A stretch of 64,000 bases of DNA from Sphingobium sp. GTDB taxonomy: Bacteria; Pseudomonadota; Alphaproteobacteria; Sphingomonadales; Sphingomonadaceae. The position numbers and the translations under genes are program-made. The notes beneath the pieces are model-generated. The model did no database searches and was not told the DNA's origin. It saw only the letters and a list, made by a program, of their open reading frames with translations. The stretch lies in NCBI GenBank assembly GCA_017744605.1, contig JAGIAZ010000001.1, positions 124,001-188,000 of the forward strand. The letters run 5' to 3'. Positions within the stretch are counted from its first letter, which is position 1. Every line of letters begins with the position of its first letter. Below, piece by piece: positions 1 through 11,661 of the stretch.

Positions 1-240
1 CAGCACATAGATGTCGGCCTCGATATCGGCGAACATGCGGCGGACGACATTGCCCTTGCCCTGCATGCGCTCGGTGCGCACGATCGCCCCCTCGGCCGCC
101 GCGACGAGCATGGTCTTGTCGGTGCTGTTGTTGTCGTAGACGTAGATGGCAGCGTCCGGCAGCGCCGCGCGGAATGCGCGCACTGTCTCGCCGATCGCGC
201 CTTCCTCATTGTAGCAGGGCAGCAGGACGGCAACTTTCAC
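1..240 (-). CDS. Glycosyltransferase family 2, N-terminal fragment
   Basis: The gene reads leftward off the window edge, so only about 80 N-terminal residues are visible. They begin VKVAVLLPCYNEE and continue with VYDNNSTDKT, the classic start of a GT-A fold family 2 glycosyltransferase: a beta strand, the PCYNE nucleotide-sugar loop, then the DN acidic pair. This resembles the dolichyl-phosphate-mannose-synthase-like group, which transfers sugars from activated nucleotides, often to lipid carriers. The chosen start is GTG, with an AAGGA ribosome site 8 nt upstream; the frame is closed by a stop further upstream. The acceptor cannot be told from this fragment. Confidence 0.8.
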   Translation of the reverse strand, partial: MKVAVLLPCYNEEGAIGETVRAFRAALPDAAIYVYDNNSTDKTMLVAAAEGAIVRTERMQGKGNVVRRMFADIEADIYVL

Positions 241-275
241 GCATCCGGTCCTTCGTCGCGAACTCGCTTGAAATC

Positions 276-353
<78 letters not shown>

Positions 354-430
354 ACATGGGCCCGCTTAGACAAGCGGAGACTTGACCGCAATCACCCATT
401 CAAGCCCGGCTCTTGCGAGCCCTGCATAAA

Positions 431-466
431 GAGAGGGGCCGCGCGTTTCCGCGCAGCCCCTTCTTG
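431..466 (-). terminator. Intrinsic terminator after the small lipoprotein gene
   Basis: An 11-bp stem with one mismatch (GGGGCCGCGCG paired with CGCGCAGCCCC) encloses a TTTC loop. Read on the minus strand it is followed by TCTCTTT. It lies 32 nt past the stop of the lipoprotein gene and would end that transcript before tRNA-Pro. Confidence 0.7.
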
Positions 467-497
467 GTCCACCGGTCCTTAAAAGACCGGAAGAAGA

Positions 498-695
498 TTA
501 CTTCGCAGCGTTGACCGTCGCGTTGGTCGCGGCGTTCGTGGCATTCGCGGCGTTGTCGATGGCGTTCGCCTGGTTCTCGACAGCGTTCACAACAGCCTCG
601 TTCGACGCGTTATTGGCTTCGGCGGCCGGCTTCTCGCCGCACGCGGCCAGGCTCATCAGCGCAGCAGCAGCGCAAGCAACAGCGAACTTCTTCAT
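498..695 (-). CDS. Small Ala/Asn-rich lipoprotein, 65 aa
   Basis: The protein starts MKKFAVACAAAALMSLAAC. That is a short basic N-terminus, a hydrophobic core and an SLAAC lipobox, so it should be exported and acylated on Cys19. The mature part is about 46 residues of low complexity, with repeats such as NAANATNAATNATVNAAK and only a few charged residues, much like small entericidin-type or Lpp-like envelope lipoproteins. GGGAG lies 8 nt before this ATG, which makes it a better start than upstream alternatives. A strong terminator follows. No function can be assigned; the low-complexity mature part makes homology calls unreliable. Confidence 0.7.
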   Translation of the reverse strand: MKKFAVACAAAALMSLAACGEKPAAEANNASNEAVVNAVENQANAIDNAANATNAATNATVNAAK

Positions 696-913
696 TATAT
701 TGGCTCCCATAGCGTTTCCGCGTGCCCCGAGGGGTGCACGTCTGGCGCCCTTTAACGTCTGCAACAGCGAAATCAAGGCCTATATCAACCAATCCGCTTT
801 GCAATGGAGCGCGATTATCCGGGCATTCGCCGCGCTCAGCAGCGATTTGCCAAGACACGCCGCCTCGGCTAACCGGGCGCGGATTCTCAGCTTCCCAAGA
901 GGACCGATTTCCC

Positions 914-2593
<1,680 letters not shown>

Positions 2594-2607
2594 GACAAGC
2601 GATCAGG

Positions 2608-2648
2608 GATCGTTGGAGGACCAGGCGCGAACCGGACCTCCAACGATC
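2608..2648. repeat. 12-bp perfect inverted repeat after ettA
   Basis: GATCGTTGGAGG and CCTCCAACGATC form a perfect 12-bp stem with a 17-nt loop, 14 nt past the ettA stop. There is no T-run, so it may be a weak or factor-assisted terminator or a 3' RNA-stabilising hairpin. Confidence 0.5.
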
Positions 2649-2740
2649 GGGCGCTGTCGGTGCGCCCCGCCGCCCATGGACCCCGCAAATTGAATGTGTT
2701 AGCTTTGCGCCCGACGGCAATGGCTTGCGGGGGCAAGGCG

Positions 2741-3460
2741 ATGACCATCTACCACTACATCGTTCTGGGCATATTCGTGACCTTCGTGATCACGGACCAT
2801 CTCGGCAAGCGCACGGCCTTTCCGGATGTGCGCTACTGGCGGCTGATGGGGACTATATCCTTCATCCTCTATTTCGCCATCGGCACCTTCGCGCCCTTCA
2901 TGTGGGATGACTTTCTCGGCGGATATCAGCTGTTCAACGGCAGCAGCCTGCCATTCTGGGCGCAGGTGATCGTCGGCTTCCTCGTCGTCGAATTCGGCAT
3001 CTATTTCTGGCACCGGACGATGCATGCCTTCGATCCGATCTGGCGCGTGACGCACCAGATGCATCACTCGGCCGAGCGCATGGACATCTGGGGCGCATAT
3101 TATTTCCACCCTGTCGACATGGCGGGCTGGGCGCTGCTGAGTTCGCTGTGCCTGGTCTGGATCGTCGGCTTGACGCCCGAGGCGACGCTGGTCGTTGCGG
3201 TGCTGGCCACCATCCCCGGCATGTTCCAGCATGCCAATTTCAAGACGCCGCATTGGGTCGGCTATATCCTCCAGCGCCCGGAGAGCCACCTCATCCACCA
3301 CCAGCGCGGCGTGCACGCCTATAATTACGGCGACATCCCGCTGCCGGACATGATCTTCGGCACCTATCGCAATCCGAGAGAGTGGGAAGGCGAGAGCGGC
3401 TTCCACGAGGGATCGACCTGGCAATTGCGCGACATGCTGCTGTTCAGGAAGATCAGTTGA
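2741..3460 (+). CDS. Sterol desaturase / fatty acid hydroxylase superfamily membrane protein
   Basis: This 239-residue multi-span protein carries the diiron histidine clusters of the fatty acid hydroxylase superfamily: H91-x3-H95 (HRTMH), H105-x2-HH (HQMHH) and H183-x2-HH (HLIHH). Four or five hydrophobic segments surround them. Members oxidise C-H bonds of lipids such as sterols, carotenoids or fatty acids, using O2 at a diiron centre facing the cytoplasm. The substrate here is unknown. The chosen ATG follows a G-rich stretch; an in-frame ATG 21 nt upstream is possible. The gene stands alone, followed at once by the convergent acylphosphatase gene. Confidence 0.85.
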   Translation: MTIYHYIVLGIFVTFVITDHLGKRTAFPDVRYWRLMGTISFILYFAIGTFAPFMWDDFLGGYQLFNGSSLPFWAQVIVGFLVVEFGIYFWHRTMHAFDPIWRVTHQMHHSAERMDIWGAYYFHPVDMAGWALLSSLCLVWIVGLTPEATLVVAVLATIPGMFQHANFKTPHWVGYILQRPESHLIHHQRGVHAYNYGDIPLPDMIFGTYRNPREWEGESGFHEGSTWQLRDMLLFRKIS

Positions 3461-3466
3461 AGAGCG

Positions 3467-3748
3467 CTACAAAGTCTCACGCTGATCGAAGCTGGTGAGC
3501 GCAGTGCACTCCGCCTCGCTGACCTCGATCGTGTCGACGCGTGCCGCGGACGGGCCCTGCCACGCAAAATCGATCAGCCGCTCGACATCGGCCCTGGGGC
3601 CCTGCACGAGCGCCTCGACATCGCCATTCGCGCGGTTGCGCACCCAGCCGACGAGGCCCAGCGCCTGGGCGGACTGCACGATCCAGCCTCGAAACCAGAC
3701 CCGCTGGACGCGGCCCTTGATGATCAGATGCTTCGCGACGATGTCCAT
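3467..3748 (-). CDS. acyP: Acylphosphatase
   Basis: At 93 residues it matches the standard acylphosphatase length. It hydrolyses carboxyl-phosphate bonds such as acetyl phosphate and carbamoyl phosphate in the cytoplasm. The phosphate-binding loop is GRVQRVWFRG, with catalytic Arg20, and the catalytic Asn is N38 in WVRNRANGDVEA. The usual VQGV glycine is replaced by Arg16, a small departure from consensus. The gene is last in a tight minus-strand cluster behind a 45-codon frame and a carbonic anhydrase, and its 3' end nearly touches the convergent hydroxylase gene. Confidence 0.92.
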   Translation of the reverse strand: MDIVAKHLIIKGRVQRVWFRGWIVQSAQALGLVGWVRNRANGDVEALVQGPRADVERLIDFAWQGPSAARVDTIEVSEAECTALTSFDQRETL

Positions 3749-3752
3749 TGCA

Positions 3753-3890
3753 TCAGCCTGACGACAGTTCGGGCGCCACCGGGTGAATCGGCTTCGAGCC
3801 GGGGATGTTCCCGGGGATGTTCTGGCGCTTCGCGATCATTGCCGCGCAATCCTCATATGCATCGCATAGGATGCGGACAGGCTCACGCAT
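3753..3890 (-). CDS. Possible 45-aa protein between carbonic anhydrase and acylphosphatase
   Basis: A 45-codon frame starts ATGCGTGA, overlapping the carbonic anhydrase stop by 8 nt, and ends 4 nt before the acylphosphatase start. That is the spacing of a translationally coupled operon gene. The product begins MREPVRILCDAYEDCAAM and ends in a Pro-rich tail (IPGNIPGSKPIHPVAP). Many codons end in G or C, as in neighbouring genes. It has no membrane segment or signal. I do not recognise a family, and chance cannot be excluded at this length. Confidence 0.45.
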   Translation of the reverse strand: MREPVRILCDAYEDCAAMIAKRQNIPGNIPGSKPIHPVAPELSSG

Positions 3891-4524
3891 AAGGCGTGAA
3901 GGCGCCGTCGGCTTCGTCGAGAATGTGGAGCATACCATCGGAAATGGCGAAGAAGGCACCCTTGAGTGCCAGCCGTCCGGCCTTTTCCTTCTCGGCGATC
4001 CAGGGGAAGCTGCGCAGATTCGCTATGCTGACCTTGACCGCTTCCTGCTCCATGGCCCGGCCCGCCACCCTGCTGCGATCGTCGCCATGCACCGCGACCA
4101 CCCGCGCGCGCGCCTCGTCGAGCATGGAAATCCAGCTCGCGATGAATCCGCCTTCGCCGGGCGGGGCGCCGTGCAGATCCTGCGTCAGCGCCGCGCCGCA
4201 ACCGCCGCACAAGCCATGTCCCACCACGAGGATTTCCTGGACGCCGAGGATCTGCACGGCGAACTCGACCGCCGCCGAGACGCCGTGGCGGCCGGGATTC
4301 GTCTCGAAGGGCGGCACGAGCGCGGCGACGTTGCGCACCACGAAGATCTCGCCGGGATTGGTATCGAAGATCTCGCTCGGATCGACCCGGCTGTCCGAGC
4401 AGGCGATGACCATCACACGCGGGCTCTGCCCGTCCTTGAGCTCATCCCAGCGGGCGCGCTGATTCGACCAGCCTGTCGCCCTGAAACGGCGATAGCCCTC
4501 CAGCATGTCAACGAATGTCACCAT
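3883..4524 (-). CDS. Beta-class carbonic anhydrase
   Basis: This 213-residue cytoplasmic zinc enzyme interconverts CO2 and bicarbonate. The beta-class signatures are complete: CSDSR (zinc ligand C42, D44-R46 dyad) and GHGLCGGC (zinc ligands H103 and C106). The length is normal. The start ATG follows AGAGG and lies just past the divergent lipA promoter region. Bicarbonate supply to carboxylases such as acetyl-CoA carboxylase (accA is elsewhere in the window) is the usual role. Its stop overlaps the start of a short frame that leads to acyP. Confidence 0.93.
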   Translation of the reverse strand: MVTFVDMLEGYRRFRATGWSNQRARWDELKDGQSPRVMVIACSDSRVDPSEIFDTNPGEIFVVRNVAALVPPFETNPGRHGVSAAVEFAVQILGVQEILVVGHGLCGGCGAALTQDLHGAPPGEGGFIASWISMLDEARARVVAVHGDDRSRVAGRAMEQEAVKVSIANLRSFPWIAEKEKAGRLALKGAFFAISDGMLHILDEADGAFTPYA

Positions 4525-4589
4525 GACGATGCCTCTGCCGCAGAAGATCGGGACTGGCAAGGTCGAGGCTGGGTCGCTATCTGGGCGCC

Positions 4590-5519
4590 ATGAACGATCT
4601 CTCCTCCGATCCGCTCGGCATGAAGCAGCGCAAGCCGGACTGGATCCGCGTCAAGGCGCCGGTCAGCGCGGGCTATCAGGCGACGCGCGACCTCATGCGC
4701 GCCAAGGGCCTGGCGACGGTCTGCGAAGAGGCGGCCTGCCCGAACATCGGCGAGTGCTGGACCAAGAAGCACGCGACCGTGATGATCCTGGGCGATACCT
4801 GCACGCGGGCCTGCGCCTTCTGCAATGTGAAGACAGGCATGCCGATGCCGGTCAATCCGCTCGAACCGCAGAACCTGGCCGACGCCTGCGCCGAAATGGG
4901 CCTCGAGCATATCGTGGTCACGTCGGTGGACCGCGACGACCTCGCCGACGGCGGGGCAGGGCAGTTCGTCAAGGTGATCGAGGCGCTGCGCCGCACGACG
5001 CCGAACACCACCATCGAGATACTGACGCCCGACTTCCGCAACAAGCACGAAGCCGCCGTCGAGGCGATCGTCGCGGCCCGGCCGGACGTCTACAACCACA
5101 ATCTCGAAACGGTGCCGCGCCTCTATCCCACGATCCGGCCCGGTGCGCGCTATTATGCCTCGCTGCGGCTGCTCGAAATGGTGAAGCGGCTCGACCCTTC
5201 GATCTTCACCAAGTCCGGCATCATGCTCGGTCTCGGTGAAGAGCGCCTCGAAGTGCACCAGGTCATGGACGACATGCGCTCGGCCGACGTCGATTTCCTG
5301 ACCATGGGTCAATATCTGCGGCCGACGCCCAAGCATGCGCCGGTCATCGAATTCGTAACCCCGGACAGCTTCAAGGCTTATGGTTCGATCGCCCGCGCCA
5401 AGGGCTTCCTGCAGGTCGCATCGAGCCCGCTCACGCGCTCCAGCTACCATGCCGGCGAGGATTTCGCACAGATGCGGGCGGCGCGCGAAGCGGCACTGGC
5501 GAGAAAGGCGACGGCGTGA
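4590..5519 (+). CDS. lipA: Lipoyl synthase
   Basis: This 309-residue radical SAM enzyme inserts two sulfurs into octanoyl chains on the E2 and H proteins of 2-oxoacid dehydrogenases and the glycine cleavage system. The auxiliary cluster motif [12 protein letters not shown] gives C45, C50 and C56. The radical SAM motif CTRACAFC gives C71, C75 and C78. The N-terminal KPDWIRVK motif is typical of LipA. It is followed by a palindromic repeat and then the COQ10/RatA-like gene, a pairing often seen in alphaproteobacteria. Confidence 0.97.
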   Translation: MNDLSSDPLGMKQRKPDWIRVKAPVSAGYQATRDLMRAKGLATVCEEAACPNIGECWTKKHATVMILGDTCTRACAFCNVKTGMPMPVNPLEPQNLADACAEMGLEHIVVTSVDRDDLADGGAGQFVKVIEALRRTTPNTTIEILTPDFRNKHEAAVEAIVAARPDVYNHNLETVPRLYPTIRPGARYYASLRLLEMVKRLDPSIFTKSGIMLGLGEERLEVHQVMDDMRSADVDFLTMGQYLRPTPKHAPVIEFVTPDSFKAYGSIARAKGFLQVASSPLTRSSYHAGEDFAQMRAAREAALARKATA

Positions 5520-5530
5520 CTTGCTTTCAC

Positions 5531-5620
5531 CGTCACCCTGAACTTGTTTCAGGGTCCATCGCGCGTCGCAAACGTTCGTTCGATAAGGAAGATGGATGCT
5601 GAAACGAGTTCAGCACGACG
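5531..5620. repeat. Palindromic intergenic repeat, family B, copy 1
   Basis: This 90-bp element has imperfect inverted arms. The left arm begins GTCACCCTGAACTTG and runs to GGGTCCATC; the right arm begins GATGGATGCTGAAAC and ends CAGCACGACG. A second copy lies at 57275-57362 with nearly identical arms and a different loop. It sits between lipA and the COQ10/RatA-like gene. Confidence 0.8.
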
Positions 5621-5660
5621 AAGTGGGTTTGAAACCGACGCATGGCGAGGGAAAAATCTG

Positions 5661-6140
5661 ATGCCCCGGCATGACGAGGTCAGGGCGCTGCCCTATACGG
5701 CCGAGCAGATGTTCGACCTGGTGGCCGATGTCGGCGCCTATCCCCAGTTCCTGCCCTGGGTGAGCGCGATCCGCATCCGCTCGGACAGCGGGACGGAGAT
5801 GCTCGCCGACATGATCGTCGGCTTCAAGAGTCTCAAGGAGACCTTCACCTCGCGCGTCGTCAAGGAACGGCCGGGCCATGTGCATGTCGATTATATCGAC
5901 GGGCCGCTGAAGCATCTGAGCAATGACTGGCGCTTCGAAAATGACGGAAAGGGCGGTTGCCTCGTCCATTTCAGCGTCGATTTCGCGTTCAAGAACCGCC
6001 TGTTCGAGATGCTCGCCGGGCAGATGTTCGACCGCGCGTTCCGAAAAATGACCAGCGCCTTCGAGGCGCGCGCGGCCGAGCTTTATGCCGCGCCGTCGGC
6101 CTCGGGCAGCAGCAGTTCGAGCGCGCAGAGCGCCGCTTGA
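5661..6140 (+). CDS. COQ10/RatA-like START-domain protein (type II toxin-antitoxin RatA family)
   Basis: This 159-residue START/Bet v 1-like protein contains the pattern PYTAEQMFDLVADVGAYPQF seen in COQ10 and bacterial RatA-like proteins. In alphaproteobacteria these are best regarded as ubiquinone-binding chaperones for respiration; toxin annotation comes from the E. coli paralogue. The start follows GAGG. A longer frame upstream would translate the palindromic repeat and is unlikely. The last 20 or so residues are a Ser/Ala-rich tail (SASGSSSSS) encoded where the gene runs 58 nt into the convergent pncC gene. Confidence 0.88.
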   Translation: MPRHDEVRALPYTAEQMFDLVADVGAYPQFLPWVSAIRIRSDSGTEMLADMIVGFKSLKETFTSRVVKERPGHVHVDYIDGPLKHLSNDWRFENDGKGGCLVHFSVDFAFKNRLFEMLAGQMFDRAFRKMTSAFEARAAELYAAPSASGSSSSSAQSAA

Positions 6141-6622
6141 AGCCGGATCGAGGCGCGACCCTCGTCCGGGAAGCGCCGCAGGTCCGCCACGACATTCTCG
6201 CTGTCATTGCCCTTCTCGGCGCGCGCGAAGACGACCGTGCCGACCGGCCTCATCTCGCTGCCGCCGCCGGGCCCCGCAATGCCGGTGATCGAGACGGCGA
6301 TGTCCGCCCCGCTCTTGACGAGCGCACCCTGCGCCATGGCCCATGCCGTCGCGATGGAGACCGCGCCGAACGTATCGAGCACATCGTCGCTGACGCCGAG
6401 CACATCATGCTTGAGCACGTTGGAATAGGTCACGAACCCGGCATCGAACACGTCGGACGAGCCGGGGATTTCGGTGAGTGCGGCGGACACGAGGCCGCCG
6501 GTGCAGCTTTCCGCCACCGCAATCCTGCGATTGAGTGTCCTGTTGGCGTCGATGACGCGCCGCGCGAGCGATACCAGCGTATCGGGCAGGAGTGCCTGGG
6601 GTGGCGAGGGCGTTTCAGTCAT
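6083..6622 (-). CDS. pncC: Nicotinamide-nucleotide amidohydrolase (CinA C-terminal family)
   Basis: This is a stand-alone CinA C-terminal domain of 179 residues that deamidates NMN to nicotinic acid mononucleotide in the pyridine-nucleotide cycle. AESCTGGLVSAAL carries the catalytic Ser, and SITGIAGPGGGSEMRPVGTV is the second conserved block. The chosen ATG has AAGG about 8 nt upstream; an ATG 30 nt earlier is possible. Its 3' end overlaps the COQ10/RatA-like gene by 58 nt. It follows ispDF on the same strand with a 58-nt gap. Confidence 0.9.
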   Translation of the reverse strand: MTETPSPPQALLPDTLVSLARRVIDANRTLNRRIAVAESCTGGLVSAALTEIPGSSDVFDAGFVTYSNVLKHDVLGVSDDVLDTFGAVSIATAWAMAQGALVKSGADIAVSITGIAGPGGGSEMRPVGTVVFARAEKGNDSENVVADLRRFPDEGRASIRLQAALCALELLLPEADGAA

Positions 6623-6680
6623 CGGGGCAACCTTGCTCCCATCGCGTTGCAAACACCAAGATCATTTACGATGTTTTGCA

Positions 6681-7850
6681 TCATCGGTTCCCGGGCAGCC
6701 TTATGGTCGCCACGGCCTGTGCGGCGATCCCTTCGCGCCGGCCGGTGAGGCCGAGCCGTTCCGTGGTCGTCGCCTTGACGCTGACCTGGCCGATCCCGAC
6801 GCCCATTACATCGGCAAGGCGCGCGCGCATGGCTTCGCGATGCGGCCCGATCTTGGGCGCCTCGCAGATGATCGTGAGATCGGCATGATCGATAACACCG
6901 CCCTGGGCCGCTACCCGTTCGGCGGCAAAGGCGAGGAACTTGTCCGAACTGGCGCCGCGCCATTGCGGATCGGCGGGCGGGAAATGGCTGCCGATGTCGC
7001 CTTCGCCCAGCGCGCCCAATATCGCGTCCACCAGCGCATGGATGGCCACGTCCGCGTCGCTGTGTCCGGACAGGCCATGGCTATGTGGGACGAGGATACC
7101 GCCCAGCCAGAGCGCTTCGCCCTTCTCGAGCCGATGCACGTCGAACCCCATGCCGGTGCGGCTCACGAGATTTTGTGACAACAAACGCTCCATGCGCTCA
7201 TGATCGCCGGGAAGCGTGATCTTCTCAAGCCGGGCGTCACCATCGACCGGGACAATCTCATCGCCGATCGCGCGGACCATCTGGGCATCGTCCGTCGGTT
7301 CGTCGGGCGATGTCCAGGCGAGATGCGCGGCACGCAAGATGTCGAATATGAAGGCTTGCGGCGTCTGCACCCGGCGCAGGGCCGCGCGGTCGACGACATT
7401 GCCGTCGCTCCCGACCAGCGTGTCGACCACCGGCAGGACCGGCATGGCCGCCGCCGCGCCATCATCGAGCGCGGCAACGAGCCGGCCGATCACCTCGGCG
7501 GGAAGCCCGGGGCGGGCGCTGTCATGGACGAGAACATGGCGCGGCGGGTTTGCGTCGCCCGCGAGAAAGGCAAGCGCCCCGGCGACCGAGTCCCGGCGCG
7601 TGGCGCCGCCCGCCGTAAAGCGCACCCGGTCGCCAAGCGCCCCGAGGGCCGCGCGCACATCGACCTCGCCATCCGCCGCCACGACGAGCAGCACGTCATC
7701 GACCCGCGGATGCGCCAGAAAGGCGCCGACCGAGTGGGCCAGCACGCTCTTGCCGCCCAGCAGCCGATATTGCTTGGGCACATTGGCGCCACTGCGCGAA
7801 CCGCTACCGGCGGCCAGGACGATCGCAGTGAGGCGAGGGGTGGTGCTCAT
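6681..7850 (-). CDS. ispDF: Bifunctional 2-C-methyl-D-erythritol 4-phosphate cytidylyltransferase / 2,4-cyclodiphosphate synthase
   Basis: This 389-residue fusion carries two steps of the MEP isoprenoid pathway. IspD (residues about 1-225) has the nucleotidyltransferase loop AIVLAAGSGSRSG and QYRLLGGKSVL. IspF (from about 229) opens GMGFDVHRLEKG with zinc ligands D237 and H239, and SGHSDADVAIHALVDA contributes H271. The fusion is common in alphaproteobacteria; the intermediate step, IspE, is not in this window. The start MSTTPRL was chosen because upstream in-frame residues are low-complexity and precede the usual IspD first strand. A divergent promoter region separates it from dusB. Confidence 0.95.
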   Translation of the reverse strand: MSTTPRLTAIVLAAGSGSRSGANVPKQYRLLGGKSVLAHSVGAFLAHPRVDDVLLVVAADGEVDVRAALGALGDRVRFTAGGATRRDSVAGALAFLAGDANPPRHVLVHDSARPGLPAEVIGRLVAALDDGAAAAMPVLPVVDTLVGSDGNVVDRAALRRVQTPQAFIFDILRAAHLAWTSPDEPTDDAQMVRAIGDEIVPVDGDARLEKITLPGDHERMERLLSQNLVSRTGMGFDVHRLEKGEALWLGGILVPHSHGLSGHSDADVAIHALVDAILGALGEGDIGSHFPPADPQWRGASSDKFLAFAAERVAAQGGVIDHADLTIICEAPKIGPHREAMRARLADVMGVGIGQVSVKATTTERLGLTGRREGIAAQAVATIRLPGNR

Positions 7851-7966
7851 CGCCGGGCGCATAGCGGAGGCTTTGCCCGCCGACCAGCGGCTTTGCTTGC
7901 CGCCCGGCGGCTTTCGCGCTAAGGGCGCTGCCTGTTTTTTGGGCAATCGATCGCGATCCAGACCTC

Positions 7967-9010
7967 ATGACCAAGCTCGCTCCTATCCAGATCGGTCCGG
8001 TGACCATCGAATCGCCGGTCATCCTCGCGCCCATGACCGGCGTGACGGACATGCCGTTCCGCACATTGGTGCGCCGCTATGGCTCGGGTCTCAACGTGAC
8101 CGAAATGATCGCATCGCCCGCGATGATCCGCGAAACGCGTCAGTCCCTGCAAAAGGCGGCCTGGGATGCGGTCGAGGAACCGGTCTCGCTGCAGCTTGCA
8201 GGCTGCCAGCCCGCCGAAATGGCCGAAGCCGCCAAGCTCAATGCCGATCGCGGCGCCGCCATCATCGACATCAACATGGGCTGCCCGGTCAAGAAGGTGG
8301 TCAATGGCGATGCCGGCTCGGCGCTGATGCGCGACCTGCCGCTCGCCGCCAGCCTCATCAAGGCGACGGTGGACGCCGTCGACGTGCCGGTCACGGTCAA
8401 GATGCGCATGGGCTGGTGCCACGACAATCTCAACGCGCCGGAACTCGCCCGCATCGCCGAGGATCTCGGCGCGAAGATGATCACGGTCCATGGCCGCACC
8501 CGCAACCAGATGTATCGCGGCGAAGCCGACTGGGCGTTCGTGCGCCATGTGAAGAACGCGGTGAAGGTGCCGGTGATCGTCAACGGCGACATCTGTTCCA
8601 TAGCGGACGTCGAGATGGCGCTGGCGCAGAGCGGCGCGGACGGCGTCATGATCGGCCGCGGCGCTTATGGCAAGCCGTGGCTGCTCGGCCAGGTCATGCA
8701 CTGGCTGGCCACGGGCGAGACGCGCCCGGATCCCGATCTTGCGGAGCAATATGCGCTCATCATCAGCCACTATCACGCCATGATGGCGCATTATGGCGAG
8801 ATGACCGGCGTCAACATGGCCCGCAAGCATCTCGGCTGGTACACCAAGGGCCTGCATGGCTCGGCGGAGTTCCGCAACGCCGTCAACCAGGTGCCTGACG
8901 CCATGACGGTGCTCGACATGCTCGCGCGCTTCTACGAACCGCTGATCGCCCGCGGCGAAACCACGCCGCCGGAATCCGTCAGGCCGGAAGCCATCAGAGA
9001 TGCCGCCTGA
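7967..9010 (+). CDS. dusB: tRNA-dihydrouridine synthase B
   Basis: This 347-residue FMN-dependent TIM-barrel enzyme reduces uridine to dihydrouridine in the tRNA D loop. [13 protein letters not shown] near the N-terminus, [10 protein letters not shown] with the catalytic Cys, [15 protein letters not shown] and [10 protein letters not shown] are the standard Dus blocks. In alphaproteobacteria this gene (once nifR3) leads the ntr operon, and here it overlaps ntrB by 11 nt. The promoter should lie in the 116-nt space shared with ispDF. Confidence 0.95.
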   Translation: MTKLAPIQIGPVTIESPVILAPMTGVTDMPFRTLVRRYGSGLNVTEMIASPAMIRETRQSLQKAAWDAVEEPVSLQLAGCQPAEMAEAAKLNADRGAAIIDINMGCPVKKVVNGDAGSALMRDLPLAASLIKATVDAVDVPVTVKMRMGWCHDNLNAPELARIAEDLGAKMITVHGRTRNQMYRGEADWAFVRHVKNAVKVPVIVNGDICSIADVEMALAQSGADGVMIGRGAYGKPWLLGQVMHWLATGETRPDPDLAEQYALIISHYHAMMAHYGEMTGVNMARKHLGWYTKGLHGSAEFRNAVNQVPDAMTVLDMLARFYEPLIARGETTPPESVRPEAIRDAA

Positions 9011-10120
9011 GCAGCATCCGTCGGCCGGCCACGCGGCGCGGCCCCAGGCGGGCGAGCTGCCCAGAAATGCGCTCGACCTCATCTCCGCGCACCCCGTGGC
9101 GACGCTGCTGATCGATGGGGAGGGGCGGATCGCGCTCGCCAACGCCCGGGCGGAATCCCTGCTCAACATGGCGCGCTCGGCCTTGCTCGGCAGCGCGATC
9201 GGCCATGTGCTGCGCGTCGACGATCCGCAGATGGATAGCGCCATCTGGACCACCGACAAGCCGCTTTCCGCTTATGACATCCGCGTCCATGCCGGCCGCA
9301 ACGAGGCCGTCGACATGGACGTGCTCATCAATCCGCTCTCCGACGACGACCGCTGGCGCGTCGTGGCGCTGCATGTCCACGGCCAGAGCCGCGCCATTGG
9401 CATTCGCCGCTCGTCCATGGGGGCCAAGTCGGCGACGGGTGCGGCCGCCATGCTGGCCCACGAGATCAAGAACCCGCTTTCGGGGATTCGCGGCGCCGCG
9501 CAGCTGCTCGAGGGCGATACCGCACAGGCCTTGCGTCCGCTCACCAAGCTCATCGTCGACGAAGTCGATCGCATCGCCGCGCTGATCGACCGCATGCAGC
9601 ACTTCACCAGCAATCAGCCGCTCGAATGCCGGGCCGAAAACATCTATCCGATCCTCGACCGCAGCCTTGAGATCGCCGAGGCCGGCTTTGCCCGCAATTG
9701 CCCGATCACCCGCCACTTCGATCCCTCGCTGCCTTATGCGGTCGTCAATGGCGATGCGGTCGTCCAGATCATGCTGAACCTCGTCAAGAATGCGGTGGAA
9801 GCGGTGGAAGGGGTCGAAGGCGGCAAGGTGCAGGTCGCGACCGCATATCGCCATGGCCTTTCGGTGATGAGCACGAGGGGCAAGGGGACCGCGCCGCTCC
9901 AGATCGAGATCCAGGTCATCGACAACGGCCCCGGCGTGCCGGAGAGCATCCGCGACGTGCTGTTCAATCCCTTCATTTCCAACAAGCGCAGCGGGCAGGG
10001 GCTTGGCCTGGCGCTGGTCGACAAGCTGGTTCGGGACATGAACGGGCTCGTCCAGTATGAGCGCGATACGGCCGGGGGCCGATCGATCTTCAGGATCCTT
10101 TTGCGGATGGAGGGAAGCTG

Positions 10121-10121
<1 letters not shown>
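9000..10121 (+). CDS. ntrB: Nitrogen regulation sensor histidine kinase NtrB (GlnL)
   Basis: This 373-residue soluble kinase has a PAS domain (about 25-130), a dimerisation/phosphoacceptor helix with H154 in [19 protein letters not shown], and a HATPase domain with N box [10 protein letters not shown]1 box DNGPGVPE and G2 box GQGLGLALV. It phosphorylates NtrC under nitrogen limitation and is normally controlled by PII. Its first codons overlap dusB by 11 nt and its stop overlaps the ntrC start by one base (TGATG), so translation is coupled. Confidence 0.95.
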
Positions 10122-11578
<1,457 letters not shown>

Positions 11579-11590
11579 TCTGCGATAAAA

Positions 11591-11604
11591 TGAATTTTAA
11601 TTCA
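11591..11604. promoter_or_regulatory. AT-rich palindrome between ntrC and ntrY
   Basis: TGAATTTTAATTCA is a perfect 6-bp inverted repeat around TT, inside an AT-rich 35-nt patch in otherwise GC-rich DNA. It is 13 nt past the ntrC stop and about 58 nt before the chosen ntrY start. It could be an operator or part of a separate ntrY promoter; no convincing -35/-10 pair was seen. Confidence 0.35.
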
Positions 11605-11661
11605 CATAATTATTGACCCAGCGTGTTTTCAGCAACACGGACATGTTGTAAGCATGTCACG

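Noticed and set aside
5544-5660. Upstream extension of the COQ10/RatA-like gene
   Set aside because: It would translate the family B palindrome and adds nothing conserved; the internal ATG has a good ribosome site.
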